The notes under the pieces were generated by a model. The model saw nothing but the letters and a program-made list of their open reading frames with translations, was not told the origin of the DNA and did not search any database. 24,645 nucleotides of DNA. It comes from JBEDUK01 sp040414485. Its GTDB lineage: Bacteria; Actinomycetota; UBA4738. Of the stretch, positions 13,997 to 22,167 are shown piece by piece. Location of the stretch: assembly GCA_040414485.1 (NCBI GenBank), contig JBEDUK010000003.1, positions 1 to 24,645 of the forward strand. Reading direction: 5' to 3'. The stretch's first letter is position 1. Every line of letters begins with the position of its first letter. Made by a program: the position numbers and the translations under genes.

Positions 13997-15013
13997 GTGG
14001 CGGAACGCGACAACATCCCACGATTGGGCTCGAAGCCGGGCTACGAGGTCTGGTTCCTGACGTTCACCGACCCGGCCACCGGCCAGGGGTTCTGGATCCG
14101 TTCGACCATCACGAACCCGTCCGGCGACGACGGGTCCCAGCCCCGACCGGTGGCCTGGTTCGCGCGGTTCGATCCCGGGGACCCGGACCGGACGTTCGGC
14201 GTCCATCGACTCGGCTCGACGACCTCGGCGGCGGCCGGCGACGACGGTGGCTTCGAAGCACGGGTCGACGGCACGCTGATGGCCTCCGGCATGGCCGACG
14301 GCACGATCGACGGCGGCGGGCACGAGGTCTCCTGGTCCCTCACGTGGCCGACCGGGCCGGACACGTACCGGCCCCTGCCCGACTGGATGTACCGGGGCGG
14401 CATGGCGCCCACCAAGCCGTACTCGCCGAACGTCCAGACCACGGTCTCCGGCACGCTGAGCGTGGACGGCGAACGGCTGGACGTTCGCGAGGCGCCGGCG
14501 CAGCAGGGCCACCTGATCGGCAAGCGTCATGCCGAACGCTGGGCCTGGGCGCAATGCGGTTCCTTCGACGGCGCGAGCGCCGTCGTCCATGCCATCACCG
14601 CCCAGAGCCGCCGAGGCCGACTCCGCACTCCCTTCGTCACCTCGATCGGCGTTCTCTGGGACGGCCGCTGGATCCGCATGTCGAAGTCGTCCCGCCGCCG
14701 CGACTTCGGCCTGGGCGCGTGGAAGATCGACCTGGGCAACGGCCGGTACCGGCTGACCGGTCGCGTCGAGGCGCCCGCCCGCGACCTGATCCGCGCCCGG
14801 TACGAGGATCCGGACGGCGCTCCCCGCTACTGTCACAACTCCGAGATCGCCTCCTCGCGGTTGGTGCTGTTCGAGAAGACCACCGGCGCGTTCGAGGAGG
14901 TCGCACTGCTCGAATCGCGCGGCACGACGCACGCCGAATGGGCCGGTCTCACACCGGCCGCCGAGGTGCCGCACGAGCACCAGGACGTCACGCCGCCGGC
15001 CGCCGCCACATGA
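13997..15013 (+). CDS. CrtC/AttH-like lipocalin-type protein (hypothetical)
   Basis: A 338-aa protein without signal peptide or membrane segment. It is rich in beta-strand patterns with many Trp/Tyr residues: GYEVWFLTFTDPATGQGFWIRSTI, PVAWFARFD, VSWSLTWPTG, WAWAQCGSFDG and WKIDLGNGRYRLTG. The opening 'x-YEVWFLTF...GFWIRYT' layout and internal symmetry recall the CrtC/AttH lipocalin-like fold (carotenoid 1,2-hydratase, tocopherol cyclase-like). GTG 13997 is the first start compatible with the divergent gene. Its stop overlaps the ATG of the acyl-CoA ligase (ATGA), so the two are coupled. A hydrophobic ligand or lipid substrate would fit that partner. The fold assignment is by pattern only. Confidence 0.6.
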   Translation: MAERDNIPRLGSKPGYEVWFLTFTDPATGQGFWIRSTITNPSGDDGSQPRPVAWFARFDPGDPDRTFGVHRLGSTTSAAAGDDGGFEARVDGTLMASGMADGTIDGGGHEVSWSLTWPTGPDTYRPLPDWMYRGGMAPTKPYSPNVQTTVSGTLSVDGERLDVREAPAQQGHLIGKRHAERWAWAQCGSFDGASAVVHAITAQSRRGRLRTPFVTSIGVLWDGRWIRMSKSSRRRDFGLGAWKIDLGNGRYRLTGRVEAPARDLIRARYEDPDGAPRYCHNSEIASSRLVLFEKTTGAFEEVALLESRGTTHAEWAGLTPAAEVPHEHQDVTPPAAAT

Positions 15014-16566
15014 ACGTCACCGACATCGTCCGGAAGGCGGCGCAGCGCACGCCCGGCAAGCCCGCGCTGGTCTTCCGGCGCCGCGTGGTGTCGTATGAGG
15101 ACCTGGACGAACGAATCGACGGCACCGCGGCGGCCCTGGTGTCCCTCGGCGTGAAGGCGGGCGACCGCGTGGCGATCCTCACCGGCAACATCCCGGAGTT
15201 CGTCGACGCCCTCTACGGCGCGATGCGGGCGGGCGCCGTGGCCGTCCCGCTCAACCCGATGCTCACCGCGCCCGAGCTCGCGGCGATCCTCAGCGATGCG
15301 TCGCCGATGGCGATCATCACGGAACTCGAGCACCTCTCCGAGCTGACCGACGCGATGAACGCGGTGGACTCTCGGCGGGAGGCGGCGCCCCGCCCCACGA
15401 CCGTTGTGGTCGGCGGGCCACCCGCGCCGGCCGGCGCCATCTCGCTGGAGGAGGCGCTCACGCGCGCGACCGACACGGTCGCGCCGGAGACCACCGCCGG
15501 CGATCCGGCCCTGATCGCCTATACCGCGGGGACGACGGCCGAGCCTAAGGGCGCGATCCTGACCCACGGCAACCTGTTGGCCAACCTGGAGCAGGTCTCG
15601 GCCGTTCCGGCGTTCGAGCAGGCGCACGACGACGTGGTCCTGCTCGCACTGCCGCTCTCGCACATCTACGCCCTGAACGGCGTCCTCGGGCTGTTCATGA
15701 AGGCCGGCGGCACGGCCGTCCTCGTGGAGCGGTTCGACCCCGACGAGACCGGGGCGCTGATCGCCGAGCACCGCGTCACGGCCTTGTTCGGCGCGCCGCC
15801 CATGTTCGCGGCCTGGCTGGAAGCCATGCAGCACGGAGGCATCGCGGCCGATACGTTCGGCGCGGTTCGCCTGGCCGTCTCCGGCGCGGCAGGACTTGCA
15901 CCGGACCTCCAGGTCGCGTTCCACGACGCCGCCGGAGTGACCATCTGGCAGGGCTACGGCCTGACCGAAGCGGCGCCCACCGTGGCTACGACCGCGCTCG
16001 GCGACGACGCGAGGCCGGGTTCGATCGGTCTGGTCCTGCCCGGCATCGAGGTCCGCCTGCTGGACGAGGACGGCGAGGACGTCGAGGAGGACGACCCCGG
16101 CGAGATCCTGGTGCGCGGCCCGAACGTGTTCGCCGGCTACTGGAACCGCCCCGACGAGACCGCCGCGGTCCTGGACGCCAACGGCTGGCTCCACACCGGC
16201 GACGTGGCCTACCGGGACGACGACGGATATCTGTTCCTGGTGGACCGGAAGAAGGACCTGATCATCGTCTCGGGCTTCAACGTCTACCCGACGGAGGTCG
16301 AGGACGCGATCGGGGAGGACGACGCGGTCGCCGAGGTGGCGGTCGTCGGCGTGCACGACGAACGGTCCGGCGAGGCGGTCGAGGCCTGGGTGGTCCCCGC
16401 CGCCGGCCACACGCTCACCCCTGAGTATGTCCAGCGCCGCCTGGAGCACCGCCTCGCGCGATTCAAACAGCCGAAGATCGTCAAGATCGTTGACGATCTG
16501 CCGAAGCACGTGACCGGGAAAGTGCTCCGGCGCGCCCTCCGGCAAGACGGTCCGCAAGAACCATGA
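15010..16566 (+). CDS. Acyl-CoA ligase (AMP-dependent synthetase, long-chain fatty-acid type)
   Basis: A 518-aa member of the ANL adenylating family, which activates a carboxylic acid as acyl-AMP and transfers it to CoA. Motifs in order: phosphate loop YTAGTTAEPKGAILTH from residue 171 (A for the usual second Gly), PLSHIYALNG, GYGLTEAAP, GWLHTGDVAYRDDDGYLFLVDRKKDLIIVSGFNVYP (hinge and A8 core) and the catalytic lysine K504 in TGKVLRRAL. The length and the GFNVYPTEVE sequence are typical of fatty-acyl or aromatic acid-CoA ligases. ATG 15010 overlaps the upstream stop and its own stop overlaps the next ATG, giving a tight three-gene operon. The acid substrate is not determined. Confidence 0.92.
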   Translation: MNVTDIVRKAAQRTPGKPALVFRRRVVSYEDLDERIDGTAAALVSLGVKAGDRVAILTGNIPEFVDALYGAMRAGAVAVPLNPMLTAPELAAILSDASPMAIITELEHLSELTDAMNAVDSRREAAPRPTTVVVGGPPAPAGAISLEEALTRATDTVAPETTAGDPALIAYTAGTTAEPKGAILTHGNLLANLEQVSAVPAFEQAHDDVVLLALPLSHIYALNGVLGLFMKAGGTAVLVERFDPDETGALIAEHRVTALFGAPPMFAAWLEAMQHGGIAADTFGAVRLAVSGAAGLAPDLQVAFHDAAGVTIWQGYGLTEAAPTVATTALGDDARPGSIGLVLPGIEVRLLDEDGEDVEEDDPGEILVRGPNVFAGYWNRPDETAAVLDANGWLHTGDVAYRDDDGYLFLVDRKKDLIIVSGFNVYPTEVEDAIGEDDAVAEVAVVGVHDERSGEAVEAWVVPAAGHTLTPEYVQRRLEHRLARFKQPKIVKIVDDLPKHVTGKVLRRALRQDGPQEP

Positions 16567-17267
16567 CCGCGGCCGGACACGGGTTCTTCCAGGCGCTGTT
16601 TCCGCTCGCGGCGGCGGCCATCGCGTTCGTGTTCGCGGTCAGGCTCGGTGACCTGGCGCGCAGGAAGCACCGTCCGCAGGACATCGCCTGGTTCGTCGCC
16701 ATGCTGATGTTCGCCGTGGCGTCGTTCGCCATGTTCATGGGCGTCCTGTTCGGCTGGACCGCGGCCGAATTCCGCATCTACTGGCTCTTCGGCGCGGTCC
16801 TGAACGTGCCGTTCCTGTTCGTCGGAGAGACCTACCTGTTGTTCCGCCGCCGTGTGTGGCCGCACCTGATCGCCGGCGTGACCACCGCCCTTGCCGTGTA
16901 CGCCACCGTCGTCGTTCTGAGCGCGCCGATCGACCAGGGAGCGCTCGACGCCACGCTGCCGCTCGGCAAGGACGTGTTCGGCTCGACGCTCGCGCACGGG
17001 CTCGCGCAGGTCTATGGGAACACCGCGTACGGCCTCCTCCTCCTCGGCCTGCTCTGGTCGATGTTCAGCATGCGCGGCCATCCCGAACTGAGAGATCAGA
17101 TGACCGGCATCCTGCTGATCGCGGTGGGCGCGAGCGTCGTCGCGGTCGGATCGGGCATCGGCGCCGCGTTCGGCATCGTGGCGCTGTTCAGCGTGGGTCT
17201 CGCCGCCGGGATCGCCGTGATGTTCGCGGGATTCCTTCGAGCCAGCCGGCCCCGCTCGCCCGTCTGA
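16563..17267 (+). CDS. Polytopic membrane protein (about seven helices), function unknown
   Basis: A 234-aa integral membrane protein with roughly seven hydrophobic helices: residues about 8-26, 43-62, 68-90, 97-118, 142-164, 178-205 and 208-226 by inspection. The first loop is basic (RLGDLARRKHRPQD), suggesting a cytoplasmic side. No transporter or enzyme motif is apparent. ATG 16563 overlaps the acyl-CoA ligase stop (ATGA), so it is probably co-translated and may act with the ligase and the lipocalin-like protein in handling a lipid at the membrane. I do not recognise a family. Confidence 0.72.
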   Translation: MTAAGHGFFQALFPLAAAAIAFVFAVRLGDLARRKHRPQDIAWFVAMLMFAVASFAMFMGVLFGWTAAEFRIYWLFGAVLNVPFLFVGETYLLFRRRVWPHLIAGVTTALAVYATVVVLSAPIDQGALDATLPLGKDVFGSTLAHGLAQVYGNTAYGLLLLGLLWSMFSMRGHPELRDQMTGILLIAVGASVVAVGSGIGAAFGIVALFSVGLAAGIAVMFAGFLRASRPRSPV

Positions 17268-17510
17268 CAGAAGCACGTTTTCGAATTTCGCCGTTCCGAG
17301 ACTGATCCGCCTCCCGCCGGACAGCGAATAGGGCGCTGCACGCGCGCCGCCGCATCAGGAAGGGGGTGACGGCGAACCCGCGGTCCGCAACGGGCCGGCC
17401 GCGGGCCAACCAGGCGGCGGGCGTCGAACGCGCACCGCGCAGGCCGGGAGGGCCGCGCGGAGCACTCCATCCGCAGGAGACCACACCCCTGCATTCCTGT
17501 CCCGAGTTCG
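17268..17510 (+). other. Intergenic region upstream of DUF4331 gene
   Basis: About 250 bp with no credible gene. A 7-bp hairpin CCCGCGG/CCGCGGG with a 15-nt loop lies in the stretch around 17378-17406. This region should hold the promoter of the DUF4331 gene, but no confident -35/-10 or ECF-type pair was found. Confidence 0.4.
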
Positions 17511-17518
17511 AAGGAGGT
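17511..17518 (+). promoter_or_regulatory. Strong Shine-Dalgarno sequence deciding the DUF4331 start
   Basis: AAGGAGGT is a full-length anti-16S match. It lies 7 nt from GTG 17526 but 13 nt from ATG 17532, and it overlaps the GTG at 17517. GTG 17526 is therefore the best start. Confidence 0.7.
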
Positions 17519-17525
17519 GCATTCA

Positions 17526-18929
17526 GTGCGCATGAGCACGCGTGTTAGGCGGACGGCGGTCGCCGTCGGCATGACCGTCGCGCTCGGCGCCGGCGCCCTC
17601 GCGGCGTTCGGACCGAGCGCGAGCCTGGCATCCAGCCACCGTGAGGCCCCGTTGGTCGCCGCCGATCCGCAGATCGACAACACGGACGTCTATGCGTTCG
17701 TGAGTCCGGACAAGCCCACGTGGACGACGTTCGTCTCGAACTGGGTGCCGTTCGAGTACCCGGCCGGCGGGCCGAACTTCTACTCGTTCGCCCAGGGCGT
17801 CCACTACGACATCAACATCGACAACAACGGGGACGCGCGGCCGGACATCACCTACCGGTGGGTCTTCACGAACCACTACCGGAATCCGGACACGTTCCTG
17901 TACAACACCGGCCAGGTCACGTCCCTGGACGACCCGGACCTGAACTTCTATCAGACATACGACCTGCAGAAGATCACCAACTCCGGGACGAAGACGGTCC
18001 TGTCCGACGCCATGGTGGCGCCGTCGGACGTGGGCGATGCGTCCATGCCGGACTACGGGACCCTGATGAGCCAGGCGTCCTACACGCTCGGCGGCGCGAA
18101 CAACCTGCGGTCCTACGCGGGCCAGGCCGACGATCCGTTCTTCCTCGACCTGCGCGTGTTCGACCTGCTGTACGGGGCGAGCCTCGGCCAGCAGTGCCTG
18201 TTCCAGGAAGCCTGCAACGACTCCCTGGCCGGGTACAACGTGCAGTCCATCGCGTTCTCCGTGCCGTCCAGACAGTTGGCGCGGGGGCGCGACGTGAGCA
18301 AGAACCCCATCATCGGGGTCTGGAGCACGGCCGAGCGGCAGAGCACCCGCGTGGAGAACGGCGACGGCACGCAGTCGTTCAGCGGGTCCTACGTCGAAGT
18401 CTCACGCCTCGGCATGCCGCTGGTCAACGAAGTCGTCATCCCGGTGGGGAAGAAGGACTTCTGGAACTCCTCCCAACCGAAGGACGACCTGGCCAACTTC
18501 GGCTCGTACATCACGAACCCGGAGTTGCCCAACCTCATCCAGGCGATCTACGGGATCCCGGCTCCGCCCGCCCCGCGCAACGACCTCGTCGAGGTCTTCG
18601 CGACGGGGATCCCCGGGCTCAATCAGCCACCCAACGTGGTTCCCAGCGAGATGATCCGCCTGAACATGACCACCCCGGTGTGCAACCCCGGGTCCTGCCC
18701 GCAGTACTCGGACCTCGGTGTCATCGGCGGTGACAACGCCGGCTTCCCGAACGGCCGCCGTCTGGCCGATGACGTCATCGACGTCTCCCTCCAGGTGGTC
18801 GAAGGCGAGCTGATCGGCAACCCGAACGACCTGAACGACGGCGTCGACCACAACGACGTCGCGTTCCAGAAGCACTTCCCGTACGTCGCACTGCCCCACT
18901 CGGGCTCGGAGACGAATCCGAGGGGTTGA
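17526..18929 (+). CDS. Secreted DUF4331-domain protein
   Basis: A 467-aa exported protein. A signal peptide (basic MRMSTRVRRT, then a hydrophobic stretch ending in ASLAS) is followed immediately by SSHREAPLVAADPQIDNTDVYAFVSPDKP, the hallmark opening of DUF4331 proteins. Other typical parts are GVHYDINIDNNGDARPDITYRWVF, DDPFFLDLRVFDLLYG, GRDVSKNPIIGVWSTAERQ and the C-terminal ADDVIDVSLQVVEG...DGVDHND. Cys pairs QCLFQEAC and CNPGSC could form disulfides outside the cell. No enzymatic activity is established for the family. It stands first in a cluster with a TPR protein and a NicO transporter, separated from them by a GC hairpin. Confidence 0.9.
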   Translation: MRMSTRVRRTAVAVGMTVALGAGALAAFGPSASLASSHREAPLVAADPQIDNTDVYAFVSPDKPTWTTFVSNWVPFEYPAGGPNFYSFAQGVHYDINIDNNGDARPDITYRWVFTNHYRNPDTFLYNTGQVTSLDDPDLNFYQTYDLQKITNSGTKTVLSDAMVAPSDVGDASMPDYGTLMSQASYTLGGANNLRSYAGQADDPFFLDLRVFDLLYGASLGQQCLFQEACNDSLAGYNVQSIAFSVPSRQLARGRDVSKNPIIGVWSTAERQSTRVENGDGTQSFSGSYVEVSRLGMPLVNEVVIPVGKKDFWNSSQPKDDLANFGSYITNPELPNLIQAIYGIPAPPAPRNDLVEVFATGIPGLNQPPNVVPSEMIRLNMTTPVCNPGSCPQYSDLGVIGGDNAGFPNGRRLADDVIDVSLQVVEGELIGNPNDLNDGVDHNDVAFQKHFPYVALPHSGSETNPRG

Positions 18930-18943
18930 GTACACGGGACCGG

Positions 18944-18976
18944 GCGGGGCCCGGCCGAAGGGGGACCGGGCCCCGC
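18944..18976 (+). terminator. GC-rich 11-bp hairpin after the DUF4331 gene
   Basis: GCGGGGCCCGG (18944-18954) pairs perfectly with CCGGGCCCCGC (18966-18976) across an 11-nt loop, 15 bp past the stop. There is no T-tract, so it may attenuate, pause or stabilise the mRNA rather than fully terminate, leaving the downstream TPR and NicO genes at lower expression. Confidence 0.6.
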
Positions 18977-18998
18977 GCCCCACGCCTGGACGGAGATG

Positions 18999-19026
18999 AG
19001 CGAGCGGAGCGAAGAGGAGCGAGGCG
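18999..19026 (+). repeat. Purine-rich GAGCGA-type repeat before the TPR gene
   Basis: Imperfect copies of GAGCGA/GGAGCGA run up to ATG 19027, and the last, GGAGCGA, doubles as the ribosome-binding site. In the plus-one frame from ATG 18996 it would read MSERSEEER, but that frame overlaps the TPR gene and is not credible. Confidence 0.5.
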
Positions 19027-20460
19027 ATGATCACCGACGAGCCGCGGGCGATCGCGGCGACGACGCCGCCGCAGCTGAAGGAGCCGATGCCGGGACCGGG
19101 CCGTCCGCGCCGCCTCATCCGCACGGTGACGGTCGGCATCCTCGCCCTGGCCATGGTCGTGGCGGGCGGCCTCGGGCTGGTTCTTCGGATGGGCGGCTCG
19201 CCGAACGGTTCCGATGCGACCGGTTCGGTTGCCTCCGGCGGCGCGCTGGCGGCAGGCGCAGACGCCGCGTCGCTTCCAGCGGACACCCTGTCCCGGACGA
19301 TCGCGTCCCTGCAGCAGCGGCTCCACCAGGATCCGGGCGACGCCGAGTCCTGGGCCGGCCTGGGGTTCGCCTATGTCCAGCAGGCGCGCGTGAGCGCCGA
19401 TCCCACGTACTACCCGAAGGCAGAGGGGGCGCTCCGCCGTTCGCTGGCGCTGCAGCCCCATGGCAACGCCGACGCGTTTGCGGGGATGGGTTCGCTCGCG
19501 GCGGCCAGGCACGATTTCAGCGCCGCCCTCGCCTGGGGCGAGCGCGCCCGCGCGGTCAACCCCTACAACGCGACGATCCGCGCGATCGTCGGCGACGCGC
19601 TGATCGAGCTGGGACGCTACCGGCAGGCGTTCGCGGAGCTCCAGCGGATGATCGACCTCCGCCCCGACGTCTCGACGTATTCGCGGGTGTCCTACGCCCA
19701 GGAACTGCAGGGTTCGCTCCCCGCGGCGGAGCACTCGATGGAGATGGCGTACGAGGCGGCCGGCTCGGCCGCGGACGCCGCCTGGGCCAGCTACTACCTG
19801 GGCGAACTGGCCTGGAACCAGGGCGACCTGGCCGGCGCGCGGGCCGACTACGTCCGCGGCACGAGGATCGACCCGACGTTCGTGCCGAACTTCGAAGGAT
19901 TGGCGAAGGTTGAGGCCGCGCGGGACGACACGCCGGCCGCGCTCCGCGACTACGCGAGCGTCACCAGGCGCTACCCGCTGCCGCAGTACGTGCTGGAGTT
20001 CGGCGATCTCGCGGCCGCCGCCGGCCAGACGGACCTGGCGAACCAGCAATACGCGCTGTTCCACGCGGAGGTACGGCTCTTCGCGGCGAGCGGTGTCGAC
20101 ACGAACCTCGAGGTCGCGCAGTTCGACGCGGACCACGGCACGGACGTCGCCGGGGGCGTGGCGGCCGCCAGGGCCGAATACGCCCTTCGCCGGAGCATCA
20201 CGGTGGCCGACGCCCTGGCGTGGGCGCTGCACGCGGCGGGTTACGACCGGGAGGCCCTGCGCTACGCGAACCGCTCACTCTCGCTCGGGACCCGAAGCGC
20301 GCTGTTGTTCTTCCATCGCGGCATGATCGAACGCGGCCTCGGCATGCGGCGCGCGGCGCGGTCCGACCTGGCACAGGCGCTTCGCATCAACCCGAACTTC
20401 TCGTTCCTGTGGGCGGCGCCGGCGCGACAGGCCCTGGCACACCTTGGGGGGACGCGGTGA
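19027..20460 (+). CDS. Membrane-anchored TPR repeat protein
   Basis: A 477-aa protein. The N-terminus is cytoplasmic and Pro-rich; a single membrane helix (about 33-55, TVTVGILALAMVVAGGLGLVL) leads to a Gly/Ala linker and then a series of TPR-like helical pairs from about residue 90 to the end. Examples are DAESWAGLGFAYVQQAR...YPKAEGALRRSLALQP, ADAFAGMGSLAAARHDFSAALAWGERARAVNP and ALLFFHRGMIERGLGMRRAARSDLAQALRINPNF. TPRs mediate protein-protein contacts, here probably outside the membrane. ATG 19027 has GGAG about 7 nt upstream. The stop overlaps the GTG of the NicO transporter gene, so the two are coupled and may form a complex. Confidence 0.88.
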   Translation: MITDEPRAIAATTPPQLKEPMPGPGRPRRLIRTVTVGILALAMVVAGGLGLVLRMGGSPNGSDATGSVASGGALAAGADAASLPADTLSRTIASLQQRLHQDPGDAESWAGLGFAYVQQARVSADPTYYPKAEGALRRSLALQPHGNADAFAGMGSLAAARHDFSAALAWGERARAVNPYNATIRAIVGDALIELGRYRQAFAELQRMIDLRPDVSTYSRVSYAQELQGSLPAAEHSMEMAYEAAGSAADAAWASYYLGELAWNQGDLAGARADYVRGTRIDPTFVPNFEGLAKVEAARDDTPAALRDYASVTRRYPLPQYVLEFGDLAAAAGQTDLANQQYALFHAEVRLFAASGVDTNLEVAQFDADHGTDVAGGVAAARAEYALRRSITVADALAWALHAAGYDREALRYANRSLSLGTRSALLFFHRGMIERGLGMRRAARSDLAQALRINPNFSFLWAAPARQALAHLGGTR

Positions 20461-21935
20461 GGCTCGCCGCCCGGCGCCTGGCCGCCACCGGCCTGCTGGC
20501 CGCAGCCCTGTTCGGCGCGACGGCGCTGCTCGCGGCGCCGGCCGCGCTCGCCCATCCCCTCGGCAACTTCACGATCAACCACTACAGCGGGATGTCGATC
20601 TCGCCCGGGCAGGTACGGGTGATCTACGCCCTGGACATGGCGGAGATCCCGACGTTCCAGGAGCGCTCACGGATCGACGCCGATGGGCACGGCACCGTCA
20701 CCGTGTCCGAACGCGCCCGATGGGCGCGCGAGGAGGCCGCCCGGGTCGAGCCGATGCTGAGACTCACGGCCGGTGGGACGGCCGTTCGTCTGTCGAACGA
20801 CTGCGGTGCGACCATGACGTTCCGGCCGGGCCAGGGCGGACTGCCGATCCTTCGGATGGTGGCGGTGTTCGACGGCGCGATCCCTCCGAACGGATCGCTC
20901 GCCTTCCGGGACGGCACGTTCGCCGGTCGCATCGGGTGGAAGGAGGTCACGGCGGTTGCCGCCACCGGTTCGACCATCGCACGCTCGACCGTCCCCGCGC
21001 GAAGCACGAGCGACGAACTGCTGCGGTACCCGGCCAACCTCCTGCAGAGCCCCCTCGACGTGACGCGCGCCGACGTGGCCTACTCCTCCGAGGGCTCCGC
21101 CACGCGGCCAGCCTGTCCGGGCACGCCGACCGCGGCACCGAAGGCGTCCGGGAGCGCGTTCGCCTCGCTGGTCACCAAGCGCCTCACGCCGCCGGTGCTC
21201 GCGCTGTCGCTGCTGCTGGCCTTCGCCTTCGGGATCGTGCACGCGCTCGGTCCGGGCCACGGGAAGACCGTGACCGCGGCATACCTCGTCGGGGCCGGCG
21301 CCCGAATCCGGCAGGCGGTCGGCGTCGGCGTCGCGGTGGCTTCGATGCACACGCTCTCGGTGCTCACGCTCGGCGTGATCGCAGTAGCCCTCTCGGCGTC
21401 GTTCCCGGCCGAGCGGATCTACCCGTGGCTCACCTTCGTCACCGGCGCGGTGGCGCTGGCGCTGGGCGGCGTGCTCCTGACCCTCCGGGTGCGCGCGCTC
21501 CGGATGCGTCGGGGATCGCACGGACACGCGCACCCGCATCCCGATGGAATGGGGCACGATCGAACGGTCCACGACGAGCATGGCCACGACCACCTGGACG
21601 AACGGACCTCGCCGGGCGATGGCGTCTCCCGGCCCCGACTGCTCGCCCTGGCCGTCTCGGGCGGGATCCTCCCCTCACCGACCGCCCTCGTGGTGCTGCT
21701 CGCCTCCATCGCGGCGCACCGCGTGGCCTACGGCCTTTCGTTGATCGCCGCGTTCAGCGTGGGCCTCGCGGCCGCGCTGGTCAGCATCTCCCTGATCGCC
21801 CTGCGGGCCCGGTCGGTCGTCGACCGCAGACTGGGCGTACGCGCCGCGGCCGTGGTCCCCGTGGTGTCTGCCCTGGTCATCGTGGGCTTCGGCGTGTTCT
21901 TCGTGGCGCGGGGCCTCATCCAGGCCGGCGCCTGA
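20457..21935 (+). CDS. NicO-family nickel/cobalt transporter with extracytoplasmic N-terminal domain
   Basis: A 492-aa protein. A signal sequence ends at AAPAALA, followed by HPLGNFTINHYSG and a soluble region of about 200 residues. The C-terminal half has about six helices with the NicO/RcnA signature H262-A-L-G-P-G-H268-G-K, then a cytoplasmic or loop stretch at about 355-380 with many His and Asp residues (HGHAHPHPDGMGH...HDEHGHDH), a likely metal sensor or sink. The helix pair around SGGILPSPTALVVLL is also family-typical. RcnA-like members export Ni/Co; others import, and direction cannot be read here. GTG 20457 overlaps the TPR stop. The N-terminal domain makes it longer than simple RcnA proteins. 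Confidence 0.87.
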   Translation: MRLAARRLAATGLLAAALFGATALLAAPAALAHPLGNFTINHYSGMSISPGQVRVIYALDMAEIPTFQERSRIDADGHGTVTVSERARWAREEAARVEPMLRLTAGGTAVRLSNDCGATMTFRPGQGGLPILRMVAVFDGAIPPNGSLAFRDGTFAGRIGWKEVTAVAATGSTIARSTVPARSTSDELLRYPANLLQSPLDVTRADVAYSSEGSATRPACPGTPTAAPKASGSAFASLVTKRLTPPVLALSLLLAFAFGIVHALGPGHGKTVTAAYLVGAGARIRQAVGVGVAVASMHTLSVLTLGVIAVALSASFPAERIYPWLTFVTGAVALALGGVLLTLRVRALRMRRGSHGHAHPHPDGMGHDRTVHDEHGHDHLDERTSPGDGVSRPRLLALAVSGGILPSPTALVVLLASIAAHRVAYGLSLIAAFSVGLAAALVSISLIALRARSVVDRRLGVRAAAVVPVVSALVIVGFGVFFVARGLIQAGA

Positions 21936-21980
21936 GGCGGTGGGACGCCTTGCCCAGGCCGCGGTTCGAGTAAGAGCGCC

Positions 21981-22017
21981 AAAAAAAGAGGAGGCCGCAG
22001 GGGGTTGCGGCCTCCTC
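21981..22017 (-). terminator. Near-ideal intrinsic terminator for the sigma/anti-sigma operon
   Basis: A perfect 12-bp stem, GAGGAGGCCGCA (21988-21999) with TGCGGCCTCCTC (22006-22017), has a 6-nt loop. On the minus strand it is followed by seven T residues (complement of 21981-21987), so it is a textbook Rho-independent terminator for transcription from the anti-sigma gene. Without its T-tract it may also act weakly on the NicO transcript from the other side. Confidence 0.9.
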
Positions 22018-22087
22018 GTGGTCCGCGCCGTCACAACCGGGGGCCGGGGGTGGCCCATCCGGAGCACGACGCTCGTCCGGCCTTGCA

Positions 22088-22106
22088 GAGAAGGGGGATG
22101 CTTCTC
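22088..22106 (+). terminator. Possible weak hairpin between terminator and anti-sigma gene
   Basis: GAGAAG (22088-22093) pairs with CTTCTC (22101-22106) over a 7-nt loop and is soon followed by TTCTCTTTT. It could be a second stop for read-through on the plus strand, but the spacing of the T-rich stretch is poor. Confidence 0.25.
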
Positions 22107-22167
22107 CGTTCTCTTTTCGACACGCGCCGTTGGAAGGTTCAGTCCCTCAGCCCAAGAATTTGGGGCC

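Noticed and set aside
13447..15009. N-terminal extension of the acyl-CoA ligase frame
   Set aside because: The frame stays open by chance across the isomerase-like and CrtC-like genes. The ligase begins at ATG 15010, right before its first conserved residues.
18996..19913. Plus-strand frame from ATG 18996 beginning MSERSEEER
   Set aside because: It overlaps the TPR gene in another frame, becomes low-complexity Arg/Gly sequence, and the start lies in a GAGCGA repeat.
18775..20232. Minus-strand open frame of 485 codons opposite the TPR gene
   Set aside because: Low-complexity Arg/Gly-rich shadow in GC-rich DNA; the TPR repeats and membrane helix are on the plus strand.
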